Source: Microbacterium sp. SORGH_AS_0969 (GTDB lineage Bacteria > Actinomycetota > Actinomycetes > Actinomycetales > Microbacteriaceae). Taken from it: a stretch of 64,000 bases of DNA. The stretch is taken from positions 2,170,001 to 2,234,000 of the forward strand of contig NZ_JAUTAG010000001.1 in assembly GCF_030818255.1 (NCBI RefSeq), given 5' to 3'. Below, in pieces: positions 34,531-44,013 of the stretch. The stretch's first letter is position 1. Each line of letters starts with the position of its first letter. Made by a program: the position numbers and the translations under genes. The notes beneath the pieces were generated by a model that was given only the letters and a program-made list of their open reading frames with translations, was not told the origin of the DNA and ran no database searches.

Positions 34531-35152
34531 CGCGACCCGCCTCGAGGCGCACGATGTGCGTCGCGCAGGCGATGAGCGCCTCGTCGTGGCTCACGCAGAC
34601 GACGGATGTGCCGCGTCGCGTCTCCTCCGCGATCGCCGCGCGGATCAGGCTGCCGCTGTGGGTGTCCAGTCCGGTGGTCGGCTCGTCGAGGAGCAGGAGA
34701 TCCGCGCCGCTCGCCAGCCCCTGCGCGAGGAGCGCGCGCTGTCGTTGACCGCCCGACAGGGACGCGAAGGGATGCCGAGCGAGGGGCGTGATGTCGAGTC
34801 GCGCCATCGCGGCGTCGACGGCCTCGCGCTTCGCGGCTGACGTGCGGGGCCGAGGGGCGGGGCGTCCCCATGTGCCCACCGCGACCATCTCGCGGACCGT
34901 GAGGGGGAGTCGATCGGAGATCGCTGCGCGCTGCGGAACGAAAGCGCGCGTGCGTCCGCGCACCTCGATCTCTCCCGACGTCGGTCGTCGGGCGCCGGCG
35001 AGCACTTCGAGGAGAGTCGACTTTCCCGCCCCGTTCGAGCCGACGATCGCGGTGAGGGCCCCCGCGGTGATGTCGAGGTCGACGTCGTCGACGGCGCGGA
35101 CGCCGGAGAACTCGACGCGGATGCCGCGAAGGGAGGCGGAAAGGGGGGTCAT
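34502..35152 (-). CDS. aztA: Zinc ABC transporter ATP-binding protein (AztA-like)
   Basis: A 216-residue metal-type ABC ATPase: Walker A GSNGAGKST at about residues 39-47, signature [15 protein letters not shown], Walker B LLLLDEPTTGLD, His switch in VVCVSHDEAL. The ATG is at 35152. It stands alone on the minus strand; the permease, binding protein and accessory proteins are on the plus strand across a 55-bp divergent region with a Zur-like palindrome. In other aztABCD loci the ATPase gene is in the same operon, so this layout is a rearranged variant. Confidence 0.87.
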   Translation of the reverse strand: MTPLSASLRGIRVEFSGVRAVDDVDLDITAGALTAIVGSNGAGKSTLLEVLAGARRPTSGEIEVRGRTRAFVPQRAAISDRLPLTVREMVAVGTWGRPAPRPRTSAAKREAVDAAMARLDITPLARHPFASLSGGQRQRALLAQGLASGADLLLLDEPTTGLDTHSGSLIRAAIAEETRRGTSVVCVSHDEALIACATHIVRLEAGRVRSAPAPAR

Positions 35153-35171
35153 GGCATCCATTCTATGAGTT

Positions 35172-35186
35172 TGAGAATCGTTCTCA
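35172..35186. promoter_or_regulatory. Zur-like palindrome between aztA and aztB
   Basis: TGAGAA-TCG-TTCTCA is a perfect 6-3-6 inverted repeat of the kind bound by Zur/Fur proteins. It sits in the 55-bp divergent gap, so one site could control both transcription units under zinc. Confidence 0.75.
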
Positions 35187-35207
35187 TCGACGCTACGGTC
35201 GTCCCTC

Positions 35208-36062
35208 GTGTCCTTTCTCACCGATCCGTTCTCGTTCGAGTTCGTGCAGCGCGCGTTCTGGGGCGGGTCGCTCGTCGCGATCCTGTGCGGCATCGCCGGC
35301 ACGTGGGTGATCGTGCGCGGCATGGCCTTCCTCGGTGAGGCCCTCGCGCACGGGATGCTGCCCGGCGTCGCGCTCGCGACCGTTCTCGGTGTGCCCGTCC
35401 TCCTCGGCGCCGCCGCCAGTGCGGTGGTGATGAGCCTCGGCATCGGGGCGCTGCAGCGCCGCGGACGCCTGTCGTACGACACGAGCATCGGTCTGCTGTT
35501 CGTCGGCATGCTCGCACTCGGCGTGATCGTCATCTCGCACGCCGGGAGCTTCGCGACGGATGCCACGGCCATCCTCTTCGGCGACATCCTCGCCATCGGG
35601 GTCGACGACCTCGTCGTGCTCACGGTCGCCGTCGCGCTCGGGGTGGTGCTGGCGGTGGCCGCGCATCGCCACCTCGTCGCGCTCGCCGTCGACGAGCGAG
35701 TCGCGCGCGTGCTCGGTCTGCGGCCGCGGCTCGCACAGGCGGCGCTCGTCGGGCTCGTCACGCTCGCCGTCGTCGCCTCGTACCAAGCGGTCGGATCGCT
35801 CCTGGTCGTCGGCCTGCTCGTCGCCCCCGCGGTCGCGGCTCGCCCGTGGACCCACCGCATCCCGACCACGATGGCGCTCGCCGCGGTGATCGGTGTGGTC
35901 GCGGTCTTCGTGGGACTCGTGATCTCGTGGCACGCCGCCACCGCGGCCGGCGCGACCATCGCCGCCACCGCCATCGCCGCCGCCGGGGTCTCGGGCGCGC
36001 TGCGCTGCGGCGTCACCGTGCTTCGCCGCCGCCCCGTCTCGGCCGTTCCTGTTCCTCTCTGA
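35208..36062 (+). CDS. aztB: Zinc ABC transporter permease (AztB-like)
   Basis: A 284-residue ABC-3-type metal permease with eight or so helices. FWGGSLVAILCGIAGTWVIVR opens the fold, and GMAFLGEALAHGMLPGVAL is the family's conserved cytoplasmic loop. The start is GTG 35208. It is followed after 14 bases by the first accessory protein. Confidence 0.88.
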   Translation: MSFLTDPFSFEFVQRAFWGGSLVAILCGIAGTWVIVRGMAFLGEALAHGMLPGVALATVLGVPVLLGAAASAVVMSLGIGALQRRGRLSYDTSIGLLFVGMLALGVIVISHAGSFATDATAILFGDILAIGVDDLVVLTVAVALGVVLAVAAHRHLVALAVDERVARVLGLRPRLAQAALVGLVTLAVVASYQAVGSLLVVGLLVAPAVAARPWTHRIPTTMALAAVIGVVAVFVGLVISWHAATAAGATIAATAIAAAGVSGALRCGVTVLRRRPVSAVPVPL

Positions 36063-36076
36063 CGCAGAAAGCCCTG

Positions 36077-37285
36077 ATGCTCCACCGCTCTTCCCCCCAC
36101 CTGCTCATCCCCACTGGCGTCCTGCTCGTCGTGCTCTCCGGGTGCGCGGCCTCGACGGCTCCCGCGGCCGAGCCCTCGCGCGACACCCACGGCGAGATCG
36201 CCGGTGCGGCCGAGCTCGCCGAGCCCGCGCTCGGTCTCACCTCGATCGACGAGGAGGGGCGCGTGTCGCACTTCGACCTGCTCGACGAGACGACGGTCGA
36301 TCTCGGCACCGTCCGCGCTCCCGTCGCGATCCACTCCGACGGGCGCTACCTGTTCTCGGTCGACGACGCCGGGATCTCGATCGTCGACAGCGGCGTCTGG
36401 ACCTGGGATCACGTCGACCACTTCCACTACTACCGCGCCGAGGCGCGCGTCCTCGGCGATGTTGCGGGGGAGGGCGTCGCCACCGTCGCCACCTCGAACT
36501 CGTCAACGACCGGCGGAACGGGTCTGTTCTTCCCCGCGTCGGGAGAGGCCGTGCTCCTCGACACCGAAGCGCTGTCGAAGGGCGAGATCGCCGAGAGGTT
36601 CCGGTTGGCCGTCGAGCCCGGCCCCGGACTGGTCGTGCCCGCCGGGTCGTTCGCCGCGGTGGCCGCGGGCGACGAGGTCATGCTGCACGCCGCGGATGGC
36701 GCGGCGATGGGCGACCCGGTCGCCTGCGTCGATCCGGCAGGCACGATCACGACCCGCGTGGGGGCGGTGATCGGATGCCGGGACGGCGCTCTTCTCGTGA
36801 CGGTCGAAGACGAGCAGCCCGTCGTCGAGCGCATCCCCTATCCCGCGGGAACGACCGCCCCGCGCGCGACCGCATTCGCCAACCGCGAGGGCCGCCCCAC
36901 GGTCGCGGGCGTCGCCGAGGGTGCGGGCGTGTGGCTGCTGGACACCCGAGAGCGAACCTGGACGCTGCTCCCGACGACCCAGCCCGTCCTGCAGGCGGTC
37001 GCGGTCGACGACAATGATGCGAACGTCCTCGTGCTCACGGCCGACGGCAGCGTGCGGGTGCTCGACGGGGAGACGGGCGCGGAGCGCGCGGCATCCGTCC
37101 CGCTCGTCGGCGCGAGTCTCGCCGCGGGGCTCCCGGTCGCCCTTGTCGCCGACCAGCAGCGCGCCTACCTCAACGGCCCCGCCGAGAACCGCCTGTGGGA
37201 GCTCGACTTCGCCGACGGAGCCCGCGTCGCTCGGGAGTTCACGCCGGAGCGCGCCCCCCTGTTCTTCGCCGAGACGGGGCGCTGA
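36077..37285 (+). CDS. AztD-like propeller lipoprotein (first copy)
   Basis: A 402-residue exported protein with lipobox VVLSGCAA (about residues 17-24) and repeated VxVLDxxxG blades consistent with a beta-propeller. A His/Tyr-rich loop, VDHFHYYRAE at about residues 115-124, is a plausible zinc site. Its position between aztB and aztC and its general build resemble AztD, the periplasmic zinc chaperone, but the gene at 38224 is the better AztD match, so this is probably a divergent paralogue. The ATG is at 36077. Confidence 0.65.
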   Translation: MLHRSSPHLLIPTGVLLVVLSGCAASTAPAAEPSRDTHGEIAGAAELAEPALGLTSIDEEGRVSHFDLLDETTVDLGTVRAPVAIHSDGRYLFSVDDAGISIVDSGVWTWDHVDHFHYYRAEARVLGDVAGEGVATVATSNSSTTGGTGLFFPASGEAVLLDTEALSKGEIAERFRLAVEPGPGLVVPAGSFAAVAAGDEVMLHAADGAAMGDPVACVDPAGTITTRVGAVIGCRDGALLVTVEDEQPVVERIPYPAGTTAPRATAFANREGRPTVAGVAEGAGVWLLDTRERTWTLLPTTQPVLQAVAVDDNDANVLVLTADGSVRVLDGETGAERAASVPLVGASLAAGLPVALVADQQRAYLNGPAENRLWELDFADGARVAREFTPERAPLFFAETGR

Positions 37286-37286
37286 C

Positions 37287-38186
37287 ATGAGAAGGATCTT
37301 CGCCATCGCCCTGGCCGGTGCGTTGCTCGCCGTGACCGGGTGCGCGGGGAACGCGGCATCCGATCGTCCGCTCGTCGTGGTGACGACCAACATCCTCGGT
37401 GACGTCGTGTCGCAGCTCGTCGGCGACGACGTCGAGGTCATGACGCTCATGCGTCCCGGCGCCGACCCGCACTCGTTCGAGATCTCGGCAGCGGAGGCGG
37501 CGCGCATGCGCTCGGCCGACCTCCTCGTGGCCAACGGTCTTGGACTCGAGGAGGGGCTGCAGCAGCACCTCGACGCCGCGGCGGCCGAGGGGGTGCAGAC
37601 CTTCGTCGCCGGCGACGCCGTCACGGTGTTGCCCTACACGTCGACCGATGCCGACGGGGCCGACGATCCGCACTTCTGGACCGACCCCGCGCGGATGATC
37701 GCGGTCGTCGATGCCCTCACCCCGGTGCTCGAGAGCCTCGGAGGCACCGCGGTCGTCGATCACGCTGCCGCGTACCGCGCCGAGCTCGAGGATCTGGATG
37801 CCGAGATGACCGCCGCGTTCGCCGCGATCCCGGCCGAGCGACGCGCTCTCGTCACCAACCACCACGTGTTCGGCTACCTCGCCGACCGCTTCGGCTTCCG
37901 CGTGGTGGGGGCGGTGATCCCCGGCGGCACCACCCTGGCTGCTCCGAGCGCGAGCGACCTCGCCGATCTCGTCGCGGCGGTCGACGACGCCGGAGTTCCC
38001 ACGATCTTCGCCGAGTCGTCGTCGCCCGATCGGCTCGTCCAGGCGCTCGCCGACGAGGCCGATCGCGACGTCGAGGTGATCGAGCTGTACACGGAGTCGC
38101 TCACCGACGCCGACGGGGGCGCCCCCGACTACCTGACCATGATGCGCGTCAACACGGAGCGCATCGCCCGCGGCCTGTCGCCCTGA
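37287..38186 (+). CDS. aztC: Zinc-binding ABC transporter substrate-binding lipoprotein (AztC-like)
   Basis: A 299-residue A-I cluster metal-binding protein. Lipobox LAVTGCAG at about residues 13-20. Metal-ligand His are visible in PGADPHSFEI, DDPHFWTDP and TNHHVFGYLADRF; the last ligand should be in the FAESSSPD segment. This pattern is the zinc/manganese class. The gene overlaps the first accessory gene by nothing but is only 1 base apart, so it is cotranscribed. Confidence 0.87.
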   Translation: MRRIFAIALAGALLAVTGCAGNAASDRPLVVVTTNILGDVVSQLVGDDVEVMTLMRPGADPHSFEISAAEAARMRSADLLVANGLGLEEGLQQHLDAAAAEGVQTFVAGDAVTVLPYTSTDADGADDPHFWTDPARMIAVVDALTPVLESLGGTAVVDHAAAYRAELEDLDAEMTAAFAAIPAERRALVTNHHVFGYLADRFGFRVVGAVIPGGTTLAAPSASDLADLVAAVDDAGVPTIFAESSSPDRLVQALADEADRDVEVIELYTESLTDADGGAPDYLTMMRVNTERIARGLSP

Positions 38187-38223
38187 GCGGCTGCCGCCCC
38201 TCCCGAAAAGAAAGAGAAATCAC

Positions 38224-39435
38224 ATGCGAAGTTCTTCCTTCCGCGCGGGTTCCCTCCGCCGTGCGGGCCTGATAGCTCTCGCGGTCGGCGCGACCGTCGG
38301 ACTCACGGCGTGCGCGGGTGGTGCCGGCTCCGCCGCGCCCGCGTCGAGTGCCCCGGCGGACACCGGGACCCGCGTCGCCCTGTCGTACCCCGGCGGCATC
38401 GTCGTGCTCGACGGCGCGAGCCTCGAGACCCTCGCCGACGTCACCTCCGAGGAGTTCACGCGCCTGAACTCCGCGGGCGACGGCCGCCACGTCATGGTCA
38501 CCACGAGCGAGGGCTTCCAGGTCCTGGATGCCGGGACGTCCTCGACCGAGCCCGAGCTGACCGACCTCGTGTTCCCGGCGTCCAAGCCCGGCCACGTCGT
38601 GACGCACGGCGGCAAGACGGTGCTTTACGCCGACGGCACGAGCGACTCGACGATCTTCGACACCGATGCCCTGCTGGCATCCACGGACGCGCTTCCCGCG
38701 GTCGAGACGATCCCCGGTGTCGAGGCGCACCACGGCGTGTCGATCGTGCTCGAGGACGGCTCGTTCGTCACGACCGTCGGCAACGCGAACGGTCGCACGG
38801 GCATCGTCGTGAAGGATCCGTCGGGGGCCACCGTCGCCGAGAACGCCACCTGTCCCGGCGTGCACGGCGAGGGAACCACCGAGGGAGAGGTCGTCGTCTT
38901 CGGCTGCGAGAACGGCGCGCTGATCTACGCCGACGGCGAGATCACCAAGGTCGACGCTCCGGACCAGCCCTACGGCCGCATGGGCAACATCTTCGTCACC
39001 GACACCAGCCCGCTCGTGCTCGGCGACTACAAGGACGACCGGGATGCCGAGGGCTACCTCCTGCACCGCGTCGCGGTGATCGACACCGAGGCGAAGACCC
39101 AGACGGTCGTCGACATGCCGGAGGGTGCCGAGTACACGTTCCGCGACCTCGCGCGTGGCCCCGGAGACCTCGGCTACATCCTCGCCTCGGACGGCGCGAT
39201 CCACGTCTTCGATCTCGAGAAGGGCGCGTTCACCGATTCGTTCCCCGTCATCGACGCGTGGGAGGGGCCCGTCGAATGGCAGAACGCCCACCCCGCCATC
39301 AAGGTCTCGGGCGACATCGCCTACGTGACCGAGCCGGCGAAGAACGCCGTGCACGCGGTCGATCTCACCTCGGGCGAGGTCGTGAAGAGCGCGACGCTCG
39401 ACGTCACCCCCAACGAGATCGCGCTGACCCGCTGA
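38224..39435 (+). CDS. aztD: Zinc metallochaperone AztD-like
   Basis: A 403-residue exported protein. Lipobox-like GLTACAGG at about residues 26-33 and repeated propeller blades. His-containing segments PGHVVTHGGK, EAHHGVSIV and CPGVHGEG lie near the centre, as in AztD, which hands zinc to AztC. It closes the plus-strand unit, about 37 bases after aztC, and is convergent with lysR with only 3 bases between the stops. Confidence 0.78.
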   Translation: MRSSSFRAGSLRRAGLIALAVGATVGLTACAGGAGSAAPASSAPADTGTRVALSYPGGIVVLDGASLETLADVTSEEFTRLNSAGDGRHVMVTTSEGFQVLDAGTSSTEPELTDLVFPASKPGHVVTHGGKTVLYADGTSDSTIFDTDALLASTDALPAVETIPGVEAHHGVSIVLEDGSFVTTVGNANGRTGIVVKDPSGATVAENATCPGVHGEGTTEGEVVVFGCENGALIYADGEITKVDAPDQPYGRMGNIFVTDTSPLVLGDYKDDRDAEGYLLHRVAVIDTEAKTQTVVDMPEGAEYTFRDLARGPGDLGYILASDGAIHVFDLEKGAFTDSFPVIDAWEGPVEWQNAHPAIKVSGDIAYVTEPAKNAVHAVDLTSGEVVKSATLDVTPNEIALTR

Positions 39436-39438
39436 TCC

Positions 39439-40326
39439 TCACCGACCGCCCCGGTCGTACGCCACCTGCAGTGCCCTGCGCACCGCGCGTACGCCGGGGC
39501 GGTCGGCCGTTCCGCGCCGGACGGCCGTGAACACCTCGCGGCGCGGCTCGCCCGGCAGGTCGACCAGCCGCACCGCCGGGGCGTCGCCGGCGAAGACGAG
39601 GTCGGGGATCATGCCGACGGCGTGACCGGATGCCACGAGCCGCACGTGCGCGGTCAGGTCGGCCATCTCGAACCTCACGTCGGGCTCGAAACCGGCGGCT
39701 CGGCACTGCTGGGTCGCCCACTGCCGGGCGGCGGTGCCCACCGGCTCCATCACCCAGGCGCGGTCGCGCAGGTCGTCGAGCCGCGCTGCGGGGTCGTCTC
39801 GGGAGACCGCCAGGCGGATGGCATCCCGCCCCAGCAGGCTCCGCTCGATGCCGCCGCGGTGCTCGCGCGTGTGGCCGGGGTACTGCTCGGCGACAGCGAG
39901 GTCGAAGCCGCGAGCGGCCACCTCGAACAGGCCCTCCTCGGGAGCGAGCTCGGCGACTTCGATGCGCATCCCCGGCTCGCTCTCGGCGAGGGCGTCGAGG
40001 GTGCGAGGGAGCAGGCCGTGGGCGGCGGACTGCATGACCGCGACGCGCACGGGCGCGAGGGACGGGCGAAGGCGTTCGAGCTCCGCGCGGGCGGCTTCGT
40101 CGGCGGCGAGCATGCGCGCGGAGTGGGCGGCGAGGGCCGCGCCCTGCGCGGTGAGGCGGAGGCGGCGGCCGTCGGGCTCGAGCAGCGGGACGCCGGCCTC
40201 CTTCTCGAGGAGCGAGAGCTGCTGCGAGATCGTCGAGGGGCTGTAGGAGAGGGCCTCGGCGACGGCGGCGAGGGTTCCGCGGATCGACAGTTCGTGCAGC
40301 AGGCGGAGACGGCGCAGATCGAACAT
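39439..40326 (-). CDS. LysR family transcriptional regulator
   Basis: A 295-residue LTTR with N-terminal HTH (LRRLRLLHELSIRGTLAAVA and SYSPSTISQQLSLLEKEAGV) and a periplasmic-binding-fold effector domain. It is divergent from putA over a 99-bp gap and is likely its regulator, perhaps responding to proline or a related metabolite. No repressor/activator direction can be read. Confidence 0.87.
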   Translation of the reverse strand: MFDLRRLRLLHELSIRGTLAAVAEALSYSPSTISQQLSLLEKEAGVPLLEPDGRRLRLTAQGAALAAHSARMLAADEAARAELERLRPSLAPVRVAVMQSAAHGLLPRTLDALAESEPGMRIEVAELAPEEGLFEVAARGFDLAVAEQYPGHTREHRGGIERSLLGRDAIRLAVSRDDPAARLDDLRDRAWVMEPVGTAARQWATQQCRAAGFEPDVRFEMADLTAHVRLVASGHAVGMIPDLVFAGDAPAVRLVDLPGEPRREVFTAVRRGTADRPGVRAVRRALQVAYDRGGR

Positions 40327-40341
40327 GGCATCCCTTCGCTT

Positions 40342-40384
40342 TCATCGAAGATAACTCATTGCTATTGATCGCTTTTCCCGATGA
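40342..40384. promoter_or_regulatory. Inverted hexamers in the lysR/putA gap
   Basis: TCATCG at 40342-40347 and CGATGA at 40379-40384 are inverted copies flanking an AT-rich 31-base centre (ATAACTCATTGCTATTGATCG). This is a reasonable LysR-binding region. Confidence 0.45.
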
Positions 40385-40425
40385 GATCCGGGCTGCACAC
40401 TGAGGGCATCCGAGGAAGGATCGCC

Positions 40426-43400
40426 ATGTCGCTCACCGACCAGCACGCCCCCGCCACTCCCGCAGCCCTCGTGTCTCCGCACGAGCTCGCAGACGAGGCG
40501 ATCGCCCTCGTGCGCCGCTGGCTCGCCGAGAGTCGCGACGAGCCCGTCGACGTCTCGGCCGAGCGTCTCGCCGGCGTGCTGCGCGATCCGCACGGCCTCG
40601 ACTTCACCGTCGGTTTCGTCGACGGTGTCGTGCGCCCCGAGGACGTGCGGGTCGCCGCGCGCAACCTCGCCGCGCTGACCCCGCTCATCCCGGGGTTCCT
40701 CCCGCTGCACCTGAAGGCCGCGATCCGCCTCGGCGCGTTCACCGCGCCGATCCTCCCGCGAGTCGTCGTGCCCGCCGCACGCCTCGCGCTGCGGTCGATG
40801 GTGCGTCACCTCATCGTCGACGCGAGCGATCACAAGCTCGGCGCGGCCATCACCGCGATCCGCGGCCGAGGAGACGGCATCCGTCTCAATGTGAACCTTC
40901 TCGGTGAGGCGATCCTCGGCAAGAAGGAGGCAGCGCGCCGGCTCGCCGGCACCCGCAGGCTCCTCGCGCGCGACGACGTCGACTACGTCTCGATCAAGGT
41001 CTCGTCGACCGTCGCCCCCCACACGCCGTGGGCGTTCGACGCCGCCGTCGCCGATGCCGTGTCGGCTCTGCGCCCGCTGTACCGCGTGGCGAAGCAGACC
41101 GGCACCTTCCTCAACCTCGACATGGAGGAGTTCAAAGACCTCGACCTCACCCTCGCGGTGTTCGAGACCCTGCTCGGCGAGCCGGAGTTCCACGGTGTCG
41201 AGGCCGGCATCGTGCTGCAGGCCTATCTGCCCGACGCCCTCGCCGCGACGATCCGCCTGCAGGAGTGGACCGCCGCGCGGGTGGCATCCGGGGGCGCGCC
41301 CATCAAGGTGCGCGTCGTGAAGGGCGCGAACCTGCCCATGGAGCGGGTCGATGCCGACGTGCACGACTGGCCGCTCGCGACCTGGCCGTCGAAGCAGGCG
41401 ACCGACGCTTCTTATAAGGCGGTGCTCGACTACGCGCTGCGGCCGGAGCACACGAAGAACGTGCGGATCGGCATCGCGGGACACAACCTGTTCGACGTCG
41501 CCCTGGCCTGGCTGCTCGCGGAGCGGCGGGGCGTCACGGCCGGCATCGAGGTCGAAATGCTCCTGGGCATGGCCACCGCGCAGCAGGCCGTCGTGCGCCG
41601 CACCGTCGGGTCGATCCTGCTCTACACGCCGGTGGTGCACCCGCAGGAGTTCGACGTCGCGATCGCGTACCTCATCCGACGGCTCGAGGAAGGGGCGTCG
41701 AGCGAGAACTTCATGTCGGCGGTGTTCGACCTCGACACCCACGAGGCGCTGTTCGCCCGCGAGCGCGATCGCTTCCTCGCATCCCTCGCCGATATGCCTT
41801 CCGGCGTTCCCGCCTCGAACCGGGTGCAGGATCGCACCGCGCCCGCTGCTCCCGCGCCGACCCGGGGCTTCCGCAACACCCCCGACTCGGACCCGGCGAT
41901 CGAGGCGAACCGGCGGTGGGCCGCCGGGATCGTGACGCGGATGCAGGGCTCTTCGCTGGGCATCGACACGATCGCGGCCCACACCGTCACCGACGAAGCG
42001 GCTCTGAACACATTGATTCAGGATGCCGCGGACGCCGCCGCCGCGTGGCACGCGCTCGGGGCCGACGGGCGCGCCGAGATCCTGCACCGGGCCGGCGATG
42101 CCCTCGAGGCGCGTCGCGCCGACCTCATCGAGGTCATGGGCGCCGAGTGCGGCAAGGTCATCGAGCAGAGCGACCCCGAGGTGTCGGAGGCGATCGACTT
42201 CGCGCACTATTACGCCGAGCAGGCCCGGGCGCTCGCGTCGATCGACGGAGCGCGGTTCACCCCCGTCGGTGTCACCGTCGTGACCCCGCCGTGGAACTTC
42301 CCCGTCGCGATCCCCGCAGGCTCCACTCTCGCGGCGCTCGCCGCGGGCTCCGCCGTCGTCATCAAGCCCGCGGCACTCGCCGAGCGCTCCGGCGCCGTGA
42401 TGGTCGAGGCGCTGTGGGAGGCCGGCGTTCCTCGCGACGTGTTGAAGCTCGTGCAGGTGTCGGAGAACGACCTGGGTCGGCAGCTGCTCACGCACCCCGC
42501 GGTGGAGCGCGTCGTGCTGACGGGTGCCTATGAGACGGCCGAGCTGTTCCGCTCGTTCCGTCCCGACCTTCCTCTGCTGGCCGAGACGAGCGGAAAGAAC
42601 GCCGTGATCGTCACCCCCAGTGCCGACCTCGACCTCGCCGCGAAGGACATCGCGATGTCGGCGTTCGGGCATGCCGGTCAGAAGTGCTCCGCGGCATCCC
42701 TCGTCGTCCTCGTCGGCTCCGTCGCCCGCTCGCGCCGCTTCCGCGACCAGCTCGTCGACGCGGTGATCTCGCTCGAGGTCGGGATGCCGTGGGACGAGGC
42801 CTCGCGCGTCGGCCCCCTCATCGAGCCCGCGCAGGGGAAGCTGCTCTCGGCGCTGACCACTCTGGAGCCCGGCCAACGTTGGGTCGTCGAGCCGCGCCGC
42901 CTGGACGACGAGGGTCGTCTGTGGCGTCCCGGCATCCGCGGGGGCGTGCAGCCCGGTAGCGCCTTCCACCGGACGGAGTACTTCGGTCCCGTGCTCGGCA
43001 TCATGACTGCCGAGACGCTCGACGAGGCGATCGACATCGTCAACGCGATCGAGTACGGCCTCACCTCCGGTCTGCACGCGCTCGACTCCGGCGAGATCGA
43101 CGCCTGGCTCGCGCGCATCGAGGCGGGCAACGTCTACGTCAACCGCGGCACCACGGGAGCGATCGTGCAGCGCCAGCCCTTCGGCGGATGGAAGAAGTCG
43201 GCGGTGGGTGCGGGAACCAAGGCCGGCGGCCCGCACTACCTGTTCGGGTTCGGATCGTGGACGGATGCCGAGAACGAGGCCGTTGCGGGTCCGGACGCGC
43301 TCGCCGCTCCGGCGCTCGCCGCCGTGCCCGCCGCGGACCGTGCGTGGCTGGCATCCGCTCTCGCGAGCGACTCCGCCGCATGGGCCTCGGAGTTCTCGCT

Positions 43401-43878
43401 CGCGCGCGATGTGACGGGGCTCGAGTCGGAGCAGAACGTGCTGCGGTACGCGGCGGTGCCGGTGACCGTGCGGGTGGAGGAGGCGTCGGAGACGACGCTG
43501 GTGCGGGTCGTCGCCGCGGGGGTTCGGGCCGGTTCCCCGGTCGTCGTGAGCTCCGCGCGAGAACTGTCTCCCGCGGTGCGTGCGTGGCTCGAGGGAGTGA
43601 GCGTCGGCTTCGCCGTCGAGGACGCCGCGGAGTGGGGCCGTCGCGCCGCACGTCTCGCGCGTTCGGGTGGCCGCGTGCGCCTGCTGGGTGGGTCGATCGC
43701 CGCGGTCGCGGAGGTCACCGGGGGATCGCCATCGGTGGCCGTCTACGCCGGCGACGTCACGCGCGCCGGGCAGGTCGAGCTGCTGCCCTTCCTGCGGGAG
43801 CAGGCCGTGTCGATTACCGCGCACCGCTTCGGGACACCGCGGCGGCATGCGGTGCCGCCGCTGGTGTCCGCCGGCTGA
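40426..43878 (+). CDS. putA: Bifunctional proline dehydrogenase / glutamate-semialdehyde dehydrogenase
   Basis: An 1150-residue PutA: the N-terminal half is the FAD-dependent proline dehydrogenase barrel (YVSIKVSSTVAPH, NLDMEEFKDLDLTL, VVKGANLPMER, GIAGHNLFDVALAWL), the C-terminal half an aldehyde dehydrogenase with Cys in HAGQKCSAASL and Glu in LLAETSGKN. It oxidises proline to glutamate. It lacks the N-terminal ribbon-helix-helix DNA-binding domain of enterobacterial PutA, so regulation probably falls to the divergent LysR. The ATG at 40426 follows AGGAAGG. Confidence 0.94.
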   Translation: MSLTDQHAPATPAALVSPHELADEAIALVRRWLAESRDEPVDVSAERLAGVLRDPHGLDFTVGFVDGVVRPEDVRVAARNLAALTPLIPGFLPLHLKAAIRLGAFTAPILPRVVVPAARLALRSMVRHLIVDASDHKLGAAITAIRGRGDGIRLNVNLLGEAILGKKEAARRLAGTRRLLARDDVDYVSIKVSSTVAPHTPWAFDAAVADAVSALRPLYRVAKQTGTFLNLDMEEFKDLDLTLAVFETLLGEPEFHGVEAGIVLQAYLPDALAATIRLQEWTAARVASGGAPIKVRVVKGANLPMERVDADVHDWPLATWPSKQATDASYKAVLDYALRPEHTKNVRIGIAGHNLFDVALAWLLAERRGVTAGIEVEMLLGMATAQQAVVRRTVGSILLYTPVVHPQEFDVAIAYLIRRLEEGASSENFMSAVFDLDTHEALFARERDRFLASLADMPSGVPASNRVQDRTAPAAPAPTRGFRNTPDSDPAIEANRRWAAGIVTRMQGSSLGIDTIAAHTVTDEAALNTLIQDAADAAAAWHALGADGRAEILHRAGDALEARRADLIEVMGAECGKVIEQSDPEVSEAIDFAHYYAEQARALASIDGARFTPVGVTVVTPPWNFPVAIPAGSTLAALAAGSAVVIKPAALAERSGAVMVEALWEAGVPRDVLKLVQVSENDLGRQLLTHPAVERVVLTGAYETAELFRSFRPDLPLLAETSGKNAVIVTPSADLDLAAKDIAMSAFGHAGQKCSAASLVVLVGSVARSRRFRDQLVDAVISLEVGMPWDEASRVGPLIEPAQGKLLSALTTLEPGQRWVVEPRRLDDEGRLWRPGIRGGVQPGSAFHRTEYFGPVLGIMTAETLDEAIDIVNAIEYGLTSGLHALDSGEIDAWLARIEAGNVYVNRGTTGAIVQRQPFGGWKKSAVGAGTKAGGPHYLFGFGSWTDAENEAVAGPDALAAPALAAVPAADRAWLASALASDSAAWASEFSLARDVTGLESEQNVLRYAAVPVTVRVEEASETTLVRVVAAGVRAGSPVVVSSARELSPAVRAWLEGVSVGFAVEDAAEWGRRAARLARSGGRVRLLGGSIAAVAEVTGGSPSVAVYAGDVTRAGQVELLPFLREQAVSITAHRFGTPRRHAVPPLVSAG

Positions 43879-44013
43879 GTTCGTGGCGCCGTCGGGTATC
43901 GCAGCCGTGCGCGCGCCGTCAGGCGGAGTTCGGTGTCGGCGCGCGGAACCGCGTGGGTGCGCGGCGGCGTGTCGCGTCTCGACTCCGCATGACGGTCCGC
44001 CCGTGGTCGCGGG

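Noticed and set aside
40342..43848. 1168-codon minus-strand open frame opposite putA
   Set aside because: No recognisable domain, lacks a ribosome site, and putA on the other strand has all catalytic motifs.
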